From: Flavicella sediminum
Lineage (GTDB): Bacteria; Bacteroidota; Bacteroidia; Flavobacteriales; Flavobacteriaceae
Reading direction: 5' to 3'
Assembly (NCBI RefSeq): GCF_006381105.1
Contig: NZ_VDET01000002.1
Span: forward strand, 310,001 to 374,000
Length of the DNA stretch: 64,000 nt
How positions within the stretch are numbered: the first letter of the stretch is position 1; every line of letters starts with the position of its first letter. Of this stretch, positions 23,249 through 33,947 are shown piece by piece. The notes under the pieces were generated by a model. That model saw only the letters and a program-made list of their open reading frames with translations. It was not told where the DNA came from and searched no databases. A program made the translations under genes and the position numbers.

Positions 23249-24772
23249 TTATCTATCCGCACCAATTACTTTTAGATGTTTAGCCCCTTTCCCATTAGTT
23301 CTGATTTTTTGATTTTTGAAATATGGCTGAAATGTATAATTCGATTCAGAATCCCATATTGAATTTACCTTTGGCAACAACTCTTTTAATTCGTTTATTT
23401 TACTTTTAAATTCTGGATTGAGAGCTTCATTCTTCCATTCATTTGGATCTGTTCTATGGTCATAAAATTCTTCCGTACCATCTTCATATTGTATGTACCT
23501 ATAACCATCCTTTTTAATAGCATGATTGTTCATTCCGAAAGTTGTAATGGCATGTGTCGTTTCCAATCCTTTGTCATTTTGCATCATTGCAACCAAACTA
23601 GTTCCTTCATTTTTAGCATATACAGGCAATCCGGTTAATTCTAACAAAGTTGGATAAATAGAAAGCATCTCAACGGGTGCTGCTATTTTTTTACCTCTAG
23701 GTAAGTTTGGTCCTGCAAACATTAATGGTGCTTTTGTTGCTGTTTCCCATAATGCGTGCTTTGCAAATGTTCCTTTCTCTCCCAATCGATAACCATGATC
23801 AGACCATAAAACGATAATTGTATTATCTGCATAATTGCTTTTTTCCAAAGCATCTAGAACTCTACCCAATTCCGAATCTACAAAACTCATACAAGCCAAA
23901 TATGCCTGTATTATTTTTTTCCACTCACCGCTTTCTTTAGCCCATTCTGTGGAAGGCATCATTGGTAAATCGTTAATTTGCTTTCCAACCGATGGAATAT
24001 CTTTCAAATCATCTGATAAATAAGGAGGTGTTTTTATTCCTTCTAACGGATGCATGTCAAACCATTTTTGAGGCACATACAAAGGCACATGCACTCGTAA
24101 AAAACCAAGTCCTAAAAAGAATGGCTTCTCATATTTTCTGTTTAATCGATCTACTACCCAGTTAACAGATTGGTGATCTGGCATTAGCGTATCATTTTCC
24201 GGAAAAGCGCCCCAGTCTGTACTTGTTCTTCCATGTTTTCCTCTGACACCTTTTCCAAAACCATCCCAAATAAACCTTTTCTTTGGGTAAGGTCCAAAGC
24301 CTTTTACACGACCTCCAGATTCATCAAACACATTATCTGGCGAATGAATATGAAACAACTTACCTATACCCATAGTGTGATAACCATTATTCTTAAAATA
24401 TTCAGGTAGAAAAGTTATATCTTTTGTTGACGGATTTTCCTTTCTCCTAATTTTATTATCTGGTGTCATCCCATAAATACCAGTGGTTGAAGGACGTAAA
24501 CCTGTCATAATTGAAGCTCTGGATGGACCACACAAAGGAGCTTGAACATGTGCATTGGTAAAAGTAACCCCCATAGACGCTAGCCTATCAAAATTTGGTG
24601 TTTTTGCATTTGAATACCCATCAATTGGAGTGATCCAATTATTTAAATCATCGACGGCAATGAACAGCACATTTGGCATAGACAGATCTTCCTTTAGTAG
24701 CTTCTTTTTTTCAGTACTACATGAAAAAAACAAAGGCAATACAAACAATAATACAAAGTGAATGTTTTTCAT
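23249..24772 (-). CDS. S1 sulfatase, iduronate-2-sulfatase-like, lipoprotein
   Basis: A 507-aa formylglycine-dependent sulfatase. It has a lipobox (FFSC, Cys18), metal-binding Asp41-Asp42 in AVDDLN, and the modification motif CGPSR with Cys81, which is converted to formylglycine. Later metal and substrate residues appear in WSDHGYRLGEKG and KHALWE. The overall pattern is like iduronate-2-sulfatases and S1_7 carbohydrate sulfatases, which remove 2-O or 3-O sulfate. It starts a short transcript ending with the T9SS hydrolase and has a motif copy 142-154 bp upstream. Sulfated rhamnose or uronate is the likely substrate (inference). A maturation enzyme must be encoded elsewhere. Confidence 0.93.
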   Translation of the reverse strand: MKNIHFVLLFVLPLFFSCSTEKKKLLKEDLSMPNVLFIAVDDLNNWITPIDGYSNAKTPNFDRLASMGVTFTNAHVQAPLCGPSRASIMTGLRPSTTGIYGMTPDNKIRRKENPSTKDITFLPEYFKNNGYHTMGIGKLFHIHSPDNVFDESGGRVKGFGPYPKKRFIWDGFGKGVRGKHGRTSTDWGAFPENDTLMPDHQSVNWVVDRLNRKYEKPFFLGLGFLRVHVPLYVPQKWFDMHPLEGIKTPPYLSDDLKDIPSVGKQINDLPMMPSTEWAKESGEWKKIIQAYLACMSFVDSELGRVLDALEKSNYADNTIIVLWSDHGYRLGEKGTFAKHALWETATKAPLMFAGPNLPRGKKIAAPVEMLSIYPTLLELTGLPVYAKNEGTSLVAMMQNDKGLETTHAITTFGMNNHAIKKDGYRYIQYEDGTEEFYDHRTDPNEWKNEALNPEFKSKINELKELLPKVNSIWDSESNYTFQPYFKNQKIRTNGKGAKHLKVIGADR

Positions 24773-25082
24773 AATTTTATTATTCTACTCTAAAAATTTT
24801 AATTTCACTTATAAATATCTTCTTCTTTTTTAACAGAATTACATTTAATAAACAAAACAAGCTTACTGATAACATCAAACGTATGTAGATTACCTGTTAA
24901 TAGTATCCTTATCTGTCCTGTAGTATTTGGTAAAAAAAATTGGTAGAGTAATTTCACATTTAACAACTAGCAAAAACCCGAGAATCGAAATATCCAGAGT
25001 TACGAAATCAATCTACTTTCTTTTGACTTTTCAATCCTTCAAATAGCCAAAATCTAGTGTATGCCCTTACTTTTTTCATTTC
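24773..25082. promoter_or_regulatory. Intergenic region upstream of the 23249 sulfatase
   Basis: This 310-bp AT-rich region has no gene. It carries a -7-like box on the minus strand (TACGTTTG, 24876-24883) and a copy of the recurrent motif at 24911-24926. Confidence 0.45.
24911..24926 (+). promoter_or_regulatory. Bipartite operator-like motif upstream of sulfatase
   Basis: ATCTGTCCTGTAGTAT, a one-base-shorter variant of the recurrent motif. It lies 139-154 bp before the minus-strand sulfatase start at 24772, about 28 bp beyond the -7-like box. Confidence 0.45.
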
Positions 25083-28000
25083 TTATTCTAGTTCTATTAT
25101 TCTCGAAACTATAATTTTAACCGGCCCCAATAAACCAGAAGTTAATAATTGATCTTTTTTATCATAGTGACTCCAAGAGGGAAACGTAGTCCTTTCTGAA
25201 GGACGCTGTGTATTATTAACCAACCAATCAGGTAGACTTTTTGTTTTATCTCCTTTTCTTTCAAAATCAAGTTCTAATTTTTCATCACCAATTAATCTAT
25301 TAGGCCATAAGTTTGTCACCTTAACTTCAAGTATATTTTTTCCTTTTGTTACAAAGTCATCTATATTAATTCTAAAAGGTGCTTTCCACAATATTCCAGC
25401 ATTTTTTCCATTGATAAAAACTTCGGCAATTACAGCCACACTTCCTAAATCCAAATCCAAAGTATATTCCGAATTTAGAAACTTTTTAGGAAGATTAAAT
25501 TCCTTTTTATAACTAGCTGTTCCCGAAAAATAACGTATTGTATTGTTTGAAGATTCTGACCAAGACTTCAAACTATCAAAAGTTGAATTGGCAACAACTT
25601 CAATATTTGATTTGAAGGACACATCCCAAGAACCTGATAATTCTATTGGTTTTGGCACCGATTTTACTGTCGTGCTTGTTATTTTACCGGATGTGTCTGT
25701 AACATTCATTTTACCGGCATAAGGCGTTATCCAATTTACTTCATCATTCGTAACAACAAGCTCAGGTTTCAAAATGTCTTTTGAAAGATTTACGACTTGT
25801 TCTTCAGGAACAAATACAATACGTTCTTCACCATCAGTTTTATACTTTATTCGTAATCCAACATTCTTACCATCAGCTATTTTACGGTCTATTAATTTAT
25901 TATTTACAGCAATTTTCAACACTCCATCGCTTACCAAGTCAATTATTTTGTTTGTAATATTAAATGTTTTATAATTTCCTGGAACACCTTTTGTTTCGGC
26001 TTTAAACTTTCCAAAAACAGCTTTTAAAACTTTAAGTTCTTCATTTTCTGAATCAACAACTATTTGTTCTTTTTCTTCTGCATGAATTTGATGAATTGTT
26101 TGACCTTTTTGATATTCCATTCTAAATTCTTTTTTGTACCCCATAGCAGGATCACAATCACAAAAAGCTCTAGAAATTTGAAAATCTAATTTGCCATCTT
26201 TAAGCTCACTGGCAACTTTATTAGTTATATCAATTAAGCCATCTTGTAAAAATGTACCATAATCGGCATTTATAATTTCTAAGTTTGAAAGCGGTTCTAA
26301 AACAGGATTTTCTATTGCTATTGTAGCTTTAACAAGGTGGTTTTTATTAGCTATCGGTTTTCTAAAAATTATGAATACAGATTCCTCCATTCCTAATTGC
26401 AGAGGCATACTAATAGTCCCATTTGAATTGTCTTTCCAAACAGCAATCTTTTTTATTTTTCCTGTTTCAGCATTCCATAATTCAGGTTGTTTTCCAGCTA
26501 TTCTAAATGTTACTGAAATAGCTCTACTTTCTTTTTTAGCATTGGCTACAAAATAAATATCTGCACTTGTAGTTTTCCGGTGTATAAAACTAATATCTGA
26601 TGCATCGTTACTTTCAACCTTAAAGTCAGCAGGAATGTTATTTTCTTTTAAAAAAGTACTAATAGAACTATCTTTCACCAAACTTGTATTCCATAATTCA
26701 TTAGCGAGAGCTTCTATATTTTCGTCACACTTTGGGTAATTTTCAAGACTTGGTGATTTACTAGGGCGCTCACCAATAACAGTTGCACCAGCTTTTGTCA
26801 ATGCTTCAATTTTAGAAAGTGTTTCAGGTTTCATCCAACTACTTTGTGGTAATACCAGCACACGATATGCATTTCCTGATGAAGAATAAATAGTTCCATC
26901 TTTCACCGTAAGCTCCTTTAGTTTATGAGCGCCTATTAAATCATAATCAAAACCCATTGCTTTTATTTCGGGCATTAAAAAAGCTGTGTTTGGCGAAGAT
27001 TCTCCTGTAAAAACCAAAACATCGGCTACATTTTTACCTTGTTGCAGTAGAAACTGTGATTTAGCAATATAATCCATAAATCCCTTTCCTTGAGCCCACC
27101 AAGTATTTAATCTATTAAAATCGGTACCATGATAACTTAAAGCCAAACCTGGAGCTACATCCCAAGGTTGATGCACATAGGTATGAAAAATAAAACGTGT
27201 GATACCTTGCGCCCAAGCCTGATCTCCAATAGATTTCAATTGTGCTGGATGGTCATTCCAACCACCAATACCAGTAAAAGATTCTGCACCTACAATTGCA
27301 CTTCCGTTTAAATGAGCTATAGAGGACACAAATTTAGGAGAATCAAAAAACGGATGACCACCGCTCCAAAACTCACACATGACAATATCTCCAGTAGCAC
27401 CTACTTGCATATTATCAAAAGGTCCCCAATATGGTTCTACAGAGAATTTAAGCCCATTTTTATGACACAAATCTCGAAAATGTCCGTAATAATTATTTGC
27501 CATTAAATCGCCAATAGTTCTACGAAAATCCCACAAAAATCGTTCTGTAATTTCGCCACTTTCAACATAATACCCTGCTAAAGTTGGTAAATATAAAAAC
27601 ATATTATAGCCTCTTAGATTTTCGAATTCAGCATCAAAACCAGCGGTCCAATTGGTAGTTCCAACCTCATAACTATCTATTAGGCAATTATTAACTGTCG
27701 TACCTATCAAATCGCCCAACTTATTAATAATTGGCTGTATACCACCTTCCCAATAAACGTCCACTGCTTTTTGACTCATTTTATCTACTTCCAATCCACG
27801 GCCTCCATCTGGTGCTGGATGATTATTTTTGCCTTTCGCTGTATGACCAATTCGCAAAACAACCCATTCTCCCTTTGGTGCTTTCCACTCCAAAAAACCT
27901 TCTTTGCTAACTTTTGATGTCAAATCAATAATTTCATTTTTATTGATTACGGCCGAAACTGCAATTGATTTAGCATCTGGTAATAAATGATTTCGAATAC

Positions 28001-28568
28001 GATCAGAAAGATTTTTATAATCTAAATTGTCTATTTTAATCATTTCTTTAGGTTTAGGAAATGCTAAAATGGCAATATCTTTGTAATAATTTAATTTGGC
28101 TTTAGGTTGTGCTAACTGGTCTTTATATAATTTTCCGCCGTGCACCGTAACTTCAGTAAATACAATAGTTTGCATGGCATATTCTGGTGCAATCCACGGA
28201 CCACCTGAAGAAGACCAACCTGCACTGTTATGAAACGTGAGTTCTAACCCTAATCTTTTAGCTTCTTTTGCTGAATAATGAAAAAGATCTAACCATTCAT
28301 CACTTAAATATTTTACAGGACCTTGAGGAAAACCTAAATGTACATTAAACAATTGTGCTTCTTGAATTCCCACTTGTTTCATAGCTTCTAAATCTTTTGT
28401 TATTCCAGATTTAGATATGTTTCCACTAATCCAATGCCACCATGTTCGGGCTTTGGCTTCATTTGGTGGAGTTTCAAAACCAGATTCTAAAATACTATAC
28501 GTCTCTTGTCCATAAAAAGTAAAAACACCTAAGAACAGTATTAAAAGAGTACTTCCTATTTTTTTCAT
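25083..28568 (-). CDS. GH106-family alpha-L-rhamnosidase-like protein
   Basis: A 1161-aa secreted protein (signal ending FYGQ) opening with the GH106 hallmark: PPNEAKARTWWHWISGNISKSG, the LEAMKQVGI turn, then LELTFHNSAGWSSSGGPW. A long TIM barrel contains DSYEVG, VEPYWGPFD and VGAESFTG, which carry candidate catalytic acids. The C-terminal third holds beta-sandwich domains, including a GH2-type sugar-binding domain (AEVFINGKNAGILWKAPFRI). Characterised GH106 enzymes remove alpha-L-rhamnose from complex pectin or ulvan-type oligosaccharides. It lies 8 bp after the PL8 gene and ends that operon. Family assignment is confident, linkage specificity not. Confidence 0.9.
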   Translation of the reverse strand: MKKIGSTLLILFLGVFTFYGQETYSILESGFETPPNEAKARTWWHWISGNISKSGITKDLEAMKQVGIQEAQLFNVHLGFPQGPVKYLSDEWLDLFHYSAKEAKRLGLELTFHNSAGWSSSGGPWIAPEYAMQTIVFTEVTVHGGKLYKDQLAQPKAKLNYYKDIAILAFPKPKEMIKIDNLDYKNLSDRIRNHLLPDAKSIAVSAVINKNEIIDLTSKVSKEGFLEWKAPKGEWVVLRIGHTAKGKNNHPAPDGGRGLEVDKMSQKAVDVYWEGGIQPIINKLGDLIGTTVNNCLIDSYEVGTTNWTAGFDAEFENLRGYNMFLYLPTLAGYYVESGEITERFLWDFRRTIGDLMANNYYGHFRDLCHKNGLKFSVEPYWGPFDNMQVGATGDIVMCEFWSGGHPFFDSPKFVSSIAHLNGSAIVGAESFTGIGGWNDHPAQLKSIGDQAWAQGITRFIFHTYVHQPWDVAPGLALSYHGTDFNRLNTWWAQGKGFMDYIAKSQFLLQQGKNVADVLVFTGESSPNTAFLMPEIKAMGFDYDLIGAHKLKELTVKDGTIYSSSGNAYRVLVLPQSSWMKPETLSKIEALTKAGATVIGERPSKSPSLENYPKCDENIEALANELWNTSLVKDSSISTFLKENNIPADFKVESNDASDISFIHRKTTSADIYFVANAKKESRAISVTFRIAGKQPELWNAETGKIKKIAVWKDNSNGTISMPLQLGMEESVFIIFRKPIANKNHLVKATIAIENPVLEPLSNLEIINADYGTFLQDGLIDITNKVASELKDGKLDFQISRAFCDCDPAMGYKKEFRMEYQKGQTIHQIHAEEKEQIVVDSENEELKVLKAVFGKFKAETKGVPGNYKTFNITNKIIDLVSDGVLKIAVNNKLIDRKIADGKNVGLRIKYKTDGEERIVFVPEEQVVNLSKDILKPELVVTNDEVNWITPYAGKMNVTDTSGKITSTTVKSVPKPIELSGSWDVSFKSNIEVVANSTFDSLKSWSESSNNTIRYFSGTASYKKEFNLPKKFLNSEYTLDLDLGSVAVIAEVFINGKNAGILWKAPFRINIDDFVTKGKNILEVKVTNLWPNRLIGDEKLELDFERKGDKTKSLPDWLVNNTQRPSERTTFPSWSHYDKKDQLLTSGLLGPVKIIVSRIIELE

Positions 28569-28576
28569 GGTTTTGT

Positions 28577-30688
28577 TTATTTTTTAAAATTATATTTTAC
28601 TGTTTTCCCTGCTTCCTTACCTTTAGGAAAGAGTATTTTAATATGTGTTTTCCCTTTACTATACTGACTACCTTTAGCCTTATATTTTCCAGCAATTGAA
28701 ACTGTTATCGTAGTTAATTTACGAGAGGGATCACAAATTGACAAGGCCAATTCATTTGTTTGATTTTCTATCATCAAAATACAGGGCTTATCTACGGAAA
28801 CCCCTCCATGAATTTTTGAAGTTCCCATTGAATAAAAAACAATACCTGCCATTTTATGATCTACCGTTTCTACAGATTGTTGCTGTTCAGTATTGGTGAT
28901 CTTAAATGGGCTCTTCGTATTTAAATCCATCATTTTTTCTTTTGATGCATTAGGAACGAGAATATAACTATACTTACCGTTTTTAGGTTGAGAACCATGT
29001 TCCAACCATAATTTAAAAATGTTTTCTGTTAAAATAACAGCTCGATAGCGTTTCGCAACTTTGTACCAGCTTCCTTCTAAAATTTGAGCTGAAAGATTGA
29101 CTTTACCTCCATTTGGAAACAGATAACCAATAGTATCGTGTAAAACCCAATCAACCTGTAAACCATTACGCAATCTTCTTATTTTTTCTATTTTATTATT
29201 TTTACTTATTAAAACACCTCCTTTTAAAAAAGTCTGATTGATTGAAGTTGTCACAGGGTAATTTGTATTTGAAGAAATACCACTTCCCAAACAAACTATT
29301 TTATCATCAAACATAAACCATGATTTTTTAGCCTTTAAACCATCACGATCATAATCCATAACTGCAACCCCATTTTCACTACTACTTACACCTCCTACAA
29401 AAACACTATTGGTCTTAAAACCACTAAACTTAATAATTGGAAGTGGTTCTTTATCTTGTATTATTGTGGTTCCTGGTAATTTTTTCCAATCCCAAAATGG
29501 AAAAATATTTTCGTATTCTTTACCGTGAGTTGACAATAACGAAACACCGTCTCCTAGATGATACCCTTGAATATTTTCTTCGTTAACGGACTCTGTACCC
29601 ACAACCCGTTTTGAACTCATTTTAACCGAAAAATAGAAATCTTTTTTTCGATGGACTTGAAAGTCAGATTCCCAAAAATGCTTATTTCCTGACAATCCTT
29701 TAAGATCTAAAGCCTTGTCATAAGATTTTACATGAGCAGTATCTAAAAATTTCATTTTTTGAATACAAGCTTTTAAACGTGCTGCTTTTTTCAATTGTTC
29801 ATTCTTAAAAAGCTGTCTTCCAGATGCACTGACATCATAGGTTCCCTTCCAAATTACCCATTGCTGTCCTTTAAGTATTAGATTTCGTAAAAATTTAATT
29901 TTATCGGTTTCAAATTCAAAAGGAGTATTGTTCACAAGGGTGTAACATTTTATCATATCTTCTAAATACGACAAACCATAATTTCCAAATTGTAATTGTG
30001 CTCCATGTTCATGATAAGACCAATCCGACTTGACACCAACACCATTTGCTTTCTGAAGTTCATTTTGTATGGCTTTACTAGCAATAGCAACTGAGTCTTG
30101 TTTTCTTAACAATAACGAACGTAACATTACATTGGTTGACAACCAAACTTTATTTTGACCCGACATTTTAATTTTTGCACGATTGAGCAGAACTACAGCT
30201 TTTTTTAGCTGCTTTTGACTCAGTTCATTTTCCATTAAAAAAAGTGTAGGTAACAAAAGTTCAGGAACACCAATATGCTGATCGTGCCAATTGGTACTTA
30301 AAAAATCATGGTCCAACCAAAAATTTAAACCTCTGTGTATTTTCTCCAATAACTCCTTATCAGCGTAATATTTTGATGTTTTGTTGTTATAGTTAATTGC
30401 GAAGTTCTGAACATATTGTAAATGATCTTTTACAGGCCACCCTCCTCTAATTTTATTGGTATAATCTATTGTTGACCATGAACCTTCTTTCTGAAAATCG
30501 TGCAATAAATCTTCAATAGTAGCGTCATCTATTTTCAGATTCACAAAATAACTCCTAACATTTTTATGGAATTGCACCAAATCAGATGGATACAAAACCT
30601 TTGAAGTACTATTCTTATTTATGTCATGACAACAAAATAAAATAATAAATGACAGTAATGAAAAAAAATAAGTTCTAATAAATTTCAT
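28577..30688 (-). CDS. PL8-family polysaccharide lyase-like lipoprotein
   Basis: A 703-aa lipoprotein (lipobox near FCC, Cys19/20). The fold is the PL8 layout: an alpha/alpha toroid (about 30-370), then beta-sandwich domains. Candidate catalytic residues are Asn186, His228, Tyr237 and Arg291. His-to-Tyr spacing is 9 and Tyr-to-Arg spacing is 54, equal to those I recall for chondroitin AC lyase. NWHDQHIGVPELLLP is the typical aromatic platform. PL8 enzymes cut polymers next to uronic acid by beta-elimination (chondroitin, hyaluronan, xanthan). Here it lies 2 bp after a GH2 gene and 8 bp before GH106, so its substrate is probably a uronate linked to rhamnose (inference). Confidence 0.87.
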   Translation of the reverse strand: MKFIRTYFFSLLSFIILFCCHDINKNSTSKVLYPSDLVQFHKNVRSYFVNLKIDDATIEDLLHDFQKEGSWSTIDYTNKIRGGWPVKDHLQYVQNFAINYNNKTSKYYADKELLEKIHRGLNFWLDHDFLSTNWHDQHIGVPELLLPTLFLMENELSQKQLKKAVVLLNRAKIKMSGQNKVWLSTNVMLRSLLLRKQDSVAIASKAIQNELQKANGVGVKSDWSYHEHGAQLQFGNYGLSYLEDMIKCYTLVNNTPFEFETDKIKFLRNLILKGQQWVIWKGTYDVSASGRQLFKNEQLKKAARLKACIQKMKFLDTAHVKSYDKALDLKGLSGNKHFWESDFQVHRKKDFYFSVKMSSKRVVGTESVNEENIQGYHLGDGVSLLSTHGKEYENIFPFWDWKKLPGTTIIQDKEPLPIIKFSGFKTNSVFVGGVSSSENGVAVMDYDRDGLKAKKSWFMFDDKIVCLGSGISSNTNYPVTTSINQTFLKGGVLISKNNKIEKIRRLRNGLQVDWVLHDTIGYLFPNGGKVNLSAQILEGSWYKVAKRYRAVILTENIFKLWLEHGSQPKNGKYSYILVPNASKEKMMDLNTKSPFKITNTEQQQSVETVDHKMAGIVFYSMGTSKIHGGVSVDKPCILMIENQTNELALSICDPSRKLTTITVSIAGKYKAKGSQYSKGKTHIKILFPKGKEAGKTVKYNFKK

Positions 30689-30690
30689 TT

Positions 30691-33600
30691 TTAGTCAATA
30701 AAAAGTTCATCAATAAAAGGGCCACTCTTACCTGTTGTTTCTATTCTGATATTATTAGCTCCAGCTTTAAGTCTTAATATAGCAGGAACGAATTTCCATT
30801 CTTTTTCCCAACCTCCAGTTGATTTAAATTCTAAAGTCCTAATATATTCGTCATTCAAATACAATTTCATTGGATGAGTTTTATCAGTATTGTTGTGCAT
30901 ATATCTAAAACGCATACTGTAATCTCCTTCTTCACCATCATTTTCTTGGTAAAATGTGATGGCACCTTCTTTACCGTCAAACCGTACAAATCCACTTCCT
31001 TTATAACGATGGGCGTCAGTACTAGCTTTTGCCCCACCTTTTAAAATCCCTTCTTCTGCAGAGATATTTACACCTCTCCCAATCCACATATCTTTAGAAT
31101 GTTCATCTCCCCAAAACAAGCCTTCGTTTTCACCAAAAGTTTCCTCCATTCTTAAAACATTTTTTTCATCTTGTTTTATAATGGCTTTTACTGTTGTATT
31201 CTCTTGAACTTCAAAAGCTCCTGTATAAACGATCCCATTCGTTTCTGGGTTTTCTCCATTAACCGTATAAAAAATCTCCAAATTTGATACTGAATTCTCA
31301 CCTAAGACAGAAACCTGTTTTGCATCGATGGTAATTTTATTAGAAGTATATAATGCCTTATCTCCTAAAACTGAAGCTGTTATTAGTGAAGCTTTTTTTG
31401 CATTTGGCAACGCTCTTAAAAACAATCTCGATTTCCCGAAAAACAAAGCTCGATGATCCGATTTTGTTCTACTTGTAGGATCAATCGGATTTCCATTTTC
31501 CATAGAAATTTTCTTGAGATCACCTTGAATACTGTAATAGACTTTGTTTTCTCCGTATGGATATAAATTATCATTAGCGTCCAATCCTTCAGAAGTAACA
31601 ATATAACTTGTAGTAAAACTATCTTCAGCATCAAGCTTTTGAATACTTGTTTTTAATTTTGAAGGCTGTTTACTGGTTGAAAAAGATGTTCTTTTCACTT
31701 CTTTTCCATCAACATAAGCTACGGCTTCTAACTTTCCTTCTTGATATGGCACCATCCATTCGCATTGCATTTCATTCCAAATTGTTCCTGGTTTGTCTTT
31801 ACCTAAAGATTTACCATTTAAAAACAATTCAACCTCATCAGTATTAGAATATACCCAAACTGGTATAACAGTACCTTTTTTCATTCTTGGATGCGTCCAA
31901 CTTGGTAACATATGCAGCATGGTCTCCTCGGTCCATTGACTTTTATAGAAGTAAAACAAATCCTTTTTAAAACCTGCTACATCTAAAGCACCACCCATAA
32001 ACAAATTAAAAGGCAACCCACCATGCACCAAACCAGCTTCTCCATAATAATCGAATCCGGTCCATCTAAAATGACCACTATGCCAAGGATTATCTCGCAT
32101 GACTTCCCAATATTTTCTTGCAGATACACGAACCGTGGCATTGTCGTAAGAAGAATTAAAGCTTTGTTTTCTATTTCTCCAATTTTTCGGATTGATCCCT
32201 TCGTAAAAAAATATTTCTTTTTCAGTTAGGTTTGGTAGCTCATATGTACCAGGCAATTCATTGTCTCTCCACCAAGTTTGCGTTCTGTAATACCCCCTTG
32301 TTTGCCAAGTATGTGGCGCTTCGGTAGAAATAAAGGGTTTGTCAAAAGTTCGGCTTTCAATAAACGATTTCGTTTCTGAACCTCCATTAACTCCGGTTAT
32401 ATCCATATCTTCAGGATTACCTGCACCTGATGTAAATAATCTTGTTGGATCTAAACTTTTTCCGAATTTCACTAATTCTGGACCAATTGGACTATGCGTT
32501 TCATTCCCTAAACTCCATACAAAAATACTTGGGTGATTTCTATCTCTAGTAATCCATTCTGTAACATCACGTTGCCACCACTCATCAAAAGCTTGTTTTC
32601 CATAATCTTGGGGTGCTTTTTTGTGCCAACCATCAAAAATTTCATCCATTACCAACAAACCAATCTCATCACAAATATCATAAAACATTGGAGGTGTTGG
32701 ATTATGAGAAGGCCGAATGGCATTGATTCCCATATCTTTTAACGATTGTAGTTTCCATCGCAACAAGGGTTTTGTCCAGGCCCCACCAACAGGACCTCCT
32801 TCCCAATGTTCACAAACACCTTTTAATTTTATATTTTCTCCATTCAACCAAAACCCCGTTTTCGCTTCCCATTTCACCGTTTTAAATCCAAAAGTGGTTT
32901 CAATTTCATCAATTACCCTTTTTCCATCTAAAATTTGGGTAATAGCTTTATATAATGTTGGACTTTCTGGACTCCATAAGCTTGGAACGTCAACTATCAA
33001 AAAAATCTTCTCCTTTGAAGATTTAATTTCTTTATGTCCCGATGTTAGCAAATCTCCAGAAGCAGAATAGAGTTGAACGGCATACTTCAAATTGTTTGAA
33101 TCCCCTTCAAATTCAGTTTCAACAAACACTAGCGCTTTATCGCTCTTAATCTTTGGGGTGGTTACAAAAATTCCATTAGGTTTAAAATGCACAGGATTCA
33201 CTTCGATTAATTTTACGGCTGCATAGATTCCACAAGGGTGATACCATCTTGCCGAAGGCTCCAAAGAATTGTCTACTCTAACCGCAATTGTATTTTTCCC
33301 TTCTTTTAAATACGTTGAAATATCATATCGAAAACTTATATAACCATATGGACGTTTTCCTAAATGATTTCCATTTACCCAAACTTCACTGTTCATATAA
33401 ACACCATCAAAATTGATGTAAGTGATCTTCGATAAACTTTCTTTTCTCACCTCAAAAGTTTTTCTATACCAACCTATACCTCCATCGTGATAGCCACCTC
33501 CTTGCCCTTGATCACCACCTTTTCGAACTCCTTTCTCAAAAGACCAATCATGTGGAACATTTAAAGTTGTCCAAGAACTATGATCGTAGTTTTCTTTAGA

Positions 33601-33744
33601 AAAGACATCTTTATCCTCTAAAATAAACTGCCAATTGTTATTGAAATCACGTTCAATACGTTGTGAAAAACATTGCATTGAAAAAATTACGAATGCAAAA
33701 ATTATTTTTTTTTTTATTTTAAAATTACTTCTCATAGTATTCAT
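30691..33744 (-). CDS. Glycoside hydrolase family 2 with C-terminal carbohydrate-binding modules
   Basis: A 1017-aa secreted GH2 (signal ending CFSQ). After the sugar-binding and Ig domains, the TIM barrel has the acid/base in SLGNETH (about residue 412) and the nucleophile in ISTEAPHTW (about 473). A chitobiase-like beta-sandwich (EIFYTVNGENPETN) and a CBM6/35-like jelly-roll close the protein. It is a paralogue of the enzyme at the left window edge. It starts the GH2-PL8-GH106 transcript and has a motif copy 141-155 bp upstream. Alternative start at 33735. Beta-galactosidase or beta-glucuronidase activity is expected; given the lyase neighbours I favour glucuronidase (inference). Confidence 0.94.
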   Translation of the reverse strand: MNTMRSNFKIKKKIIFAFVIFSMQCFSQRIERDFNNNWQFILEDKDVFSKENYDHSSWTTLNVPHDWSFEKGVRKGGDQGQGGGYHDGGIGWYRKTFEVRKESLSKITYINFDGVYMNSEVWVNGNHLGKRPYGYISFRYDISTYLKEGKNTIAVRVDNSLEPSARWYHPCGIYAAVKLIEVNPVHFKPNGIFVTTPKIKSDKALVFVETEFEGDSNNLKYAVQLYSASGDLLTSGHKEIKSSKEKIFLIVDVPSLWSPESPTLYKAITQILDGKRVIDEIETTFGFKTVKWEAKTGFWLNGENIKLKGVCEHWEGGPVGGAWTKPLLRWKLQSLKDMGINAIRPSHNPTPPMFYDICDEIGLLVMDEIFDGWHKKAPQDYGKQAFDEWWQRDVTEWITRDRNHPSIFVWSLGNETHSPIGPELVKFGKSLDPTRLFTSGAGNPEDMDITGVNGGSETKSFIESRTFDKPFISTEAPHTWQTRGYYRTQTWWRDNELPGTYELPNLTEKEIFFYEGINPKNWRNRKQSFNSSYDNATVRVSARKYWEVMRDNPWHSGHFRWTGFDYYGEAGLVHGGLPFNLFMGGALDVAGFKKDLFYFYKSQWTEETMLHMLPSWTHPRMKKGTVIPVWVYSNTDEVELFLNGKSLGKDKPGTIWNEMQCEWMVPYQEGKLEAVAYVDGKEVKRTSFSTSKQPSKLKTSIQKLDAEDSFTTSYIVTSEGLDANDNLYPYGENKVYYSIQGDLKKISMENGNPIDPTSRTKSDHRALFFGKSRLFLRALPNAKKASLITASVLGDKALYTSNKITIDAKQVSVLGENSVSNLEIFYTVNGENPETNGIVYTGAFEVQENTTVKAIIKQDEKNVLRMEETFGENEGLFWGDEHSKDMWIGRGVNISAEEGILKGGAKASTDAHRYKGSGFVRFDGKEGAITFYQENDGEEGDYSMRFRYMHNNTDKTHPMKLYLNDEYIRTLEFKSTGGWEKEWKFVPAILRLKAGANNIRIETTGKSGPFIDELFID

Positions 33745-33884
33745 ATATGACAGAACGCTCGTTTTACCGAGGCTATTACACTAATTTTCAATCCAATATT
33801 TGCTTTTTATTATTTTAGTTATAACAAGTTAAGTTCCTAAAACGATTGAAAAGAAATTTAAAAATAAGTAAGACTGCCTCTAGG

Positions 33885-33899
33885 TCTATCCTGTACTAT
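33885..33899 (+). promoter_or_regulatory. Bipartite operator-like motif upstream of GH2
   Basis: TCTATCCTGTACTAT, containing the CTGTACTAT right block. It lies in the 203-bp gap before the minus-strand GH2 start at 33744. The left block is degenerate here. Confidence 0.42.
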
Positions 33900-33947
33900 G
33901 ACGATATGATGATAATAATTTAGTTATATTCAAATTAGACAAGAAAA

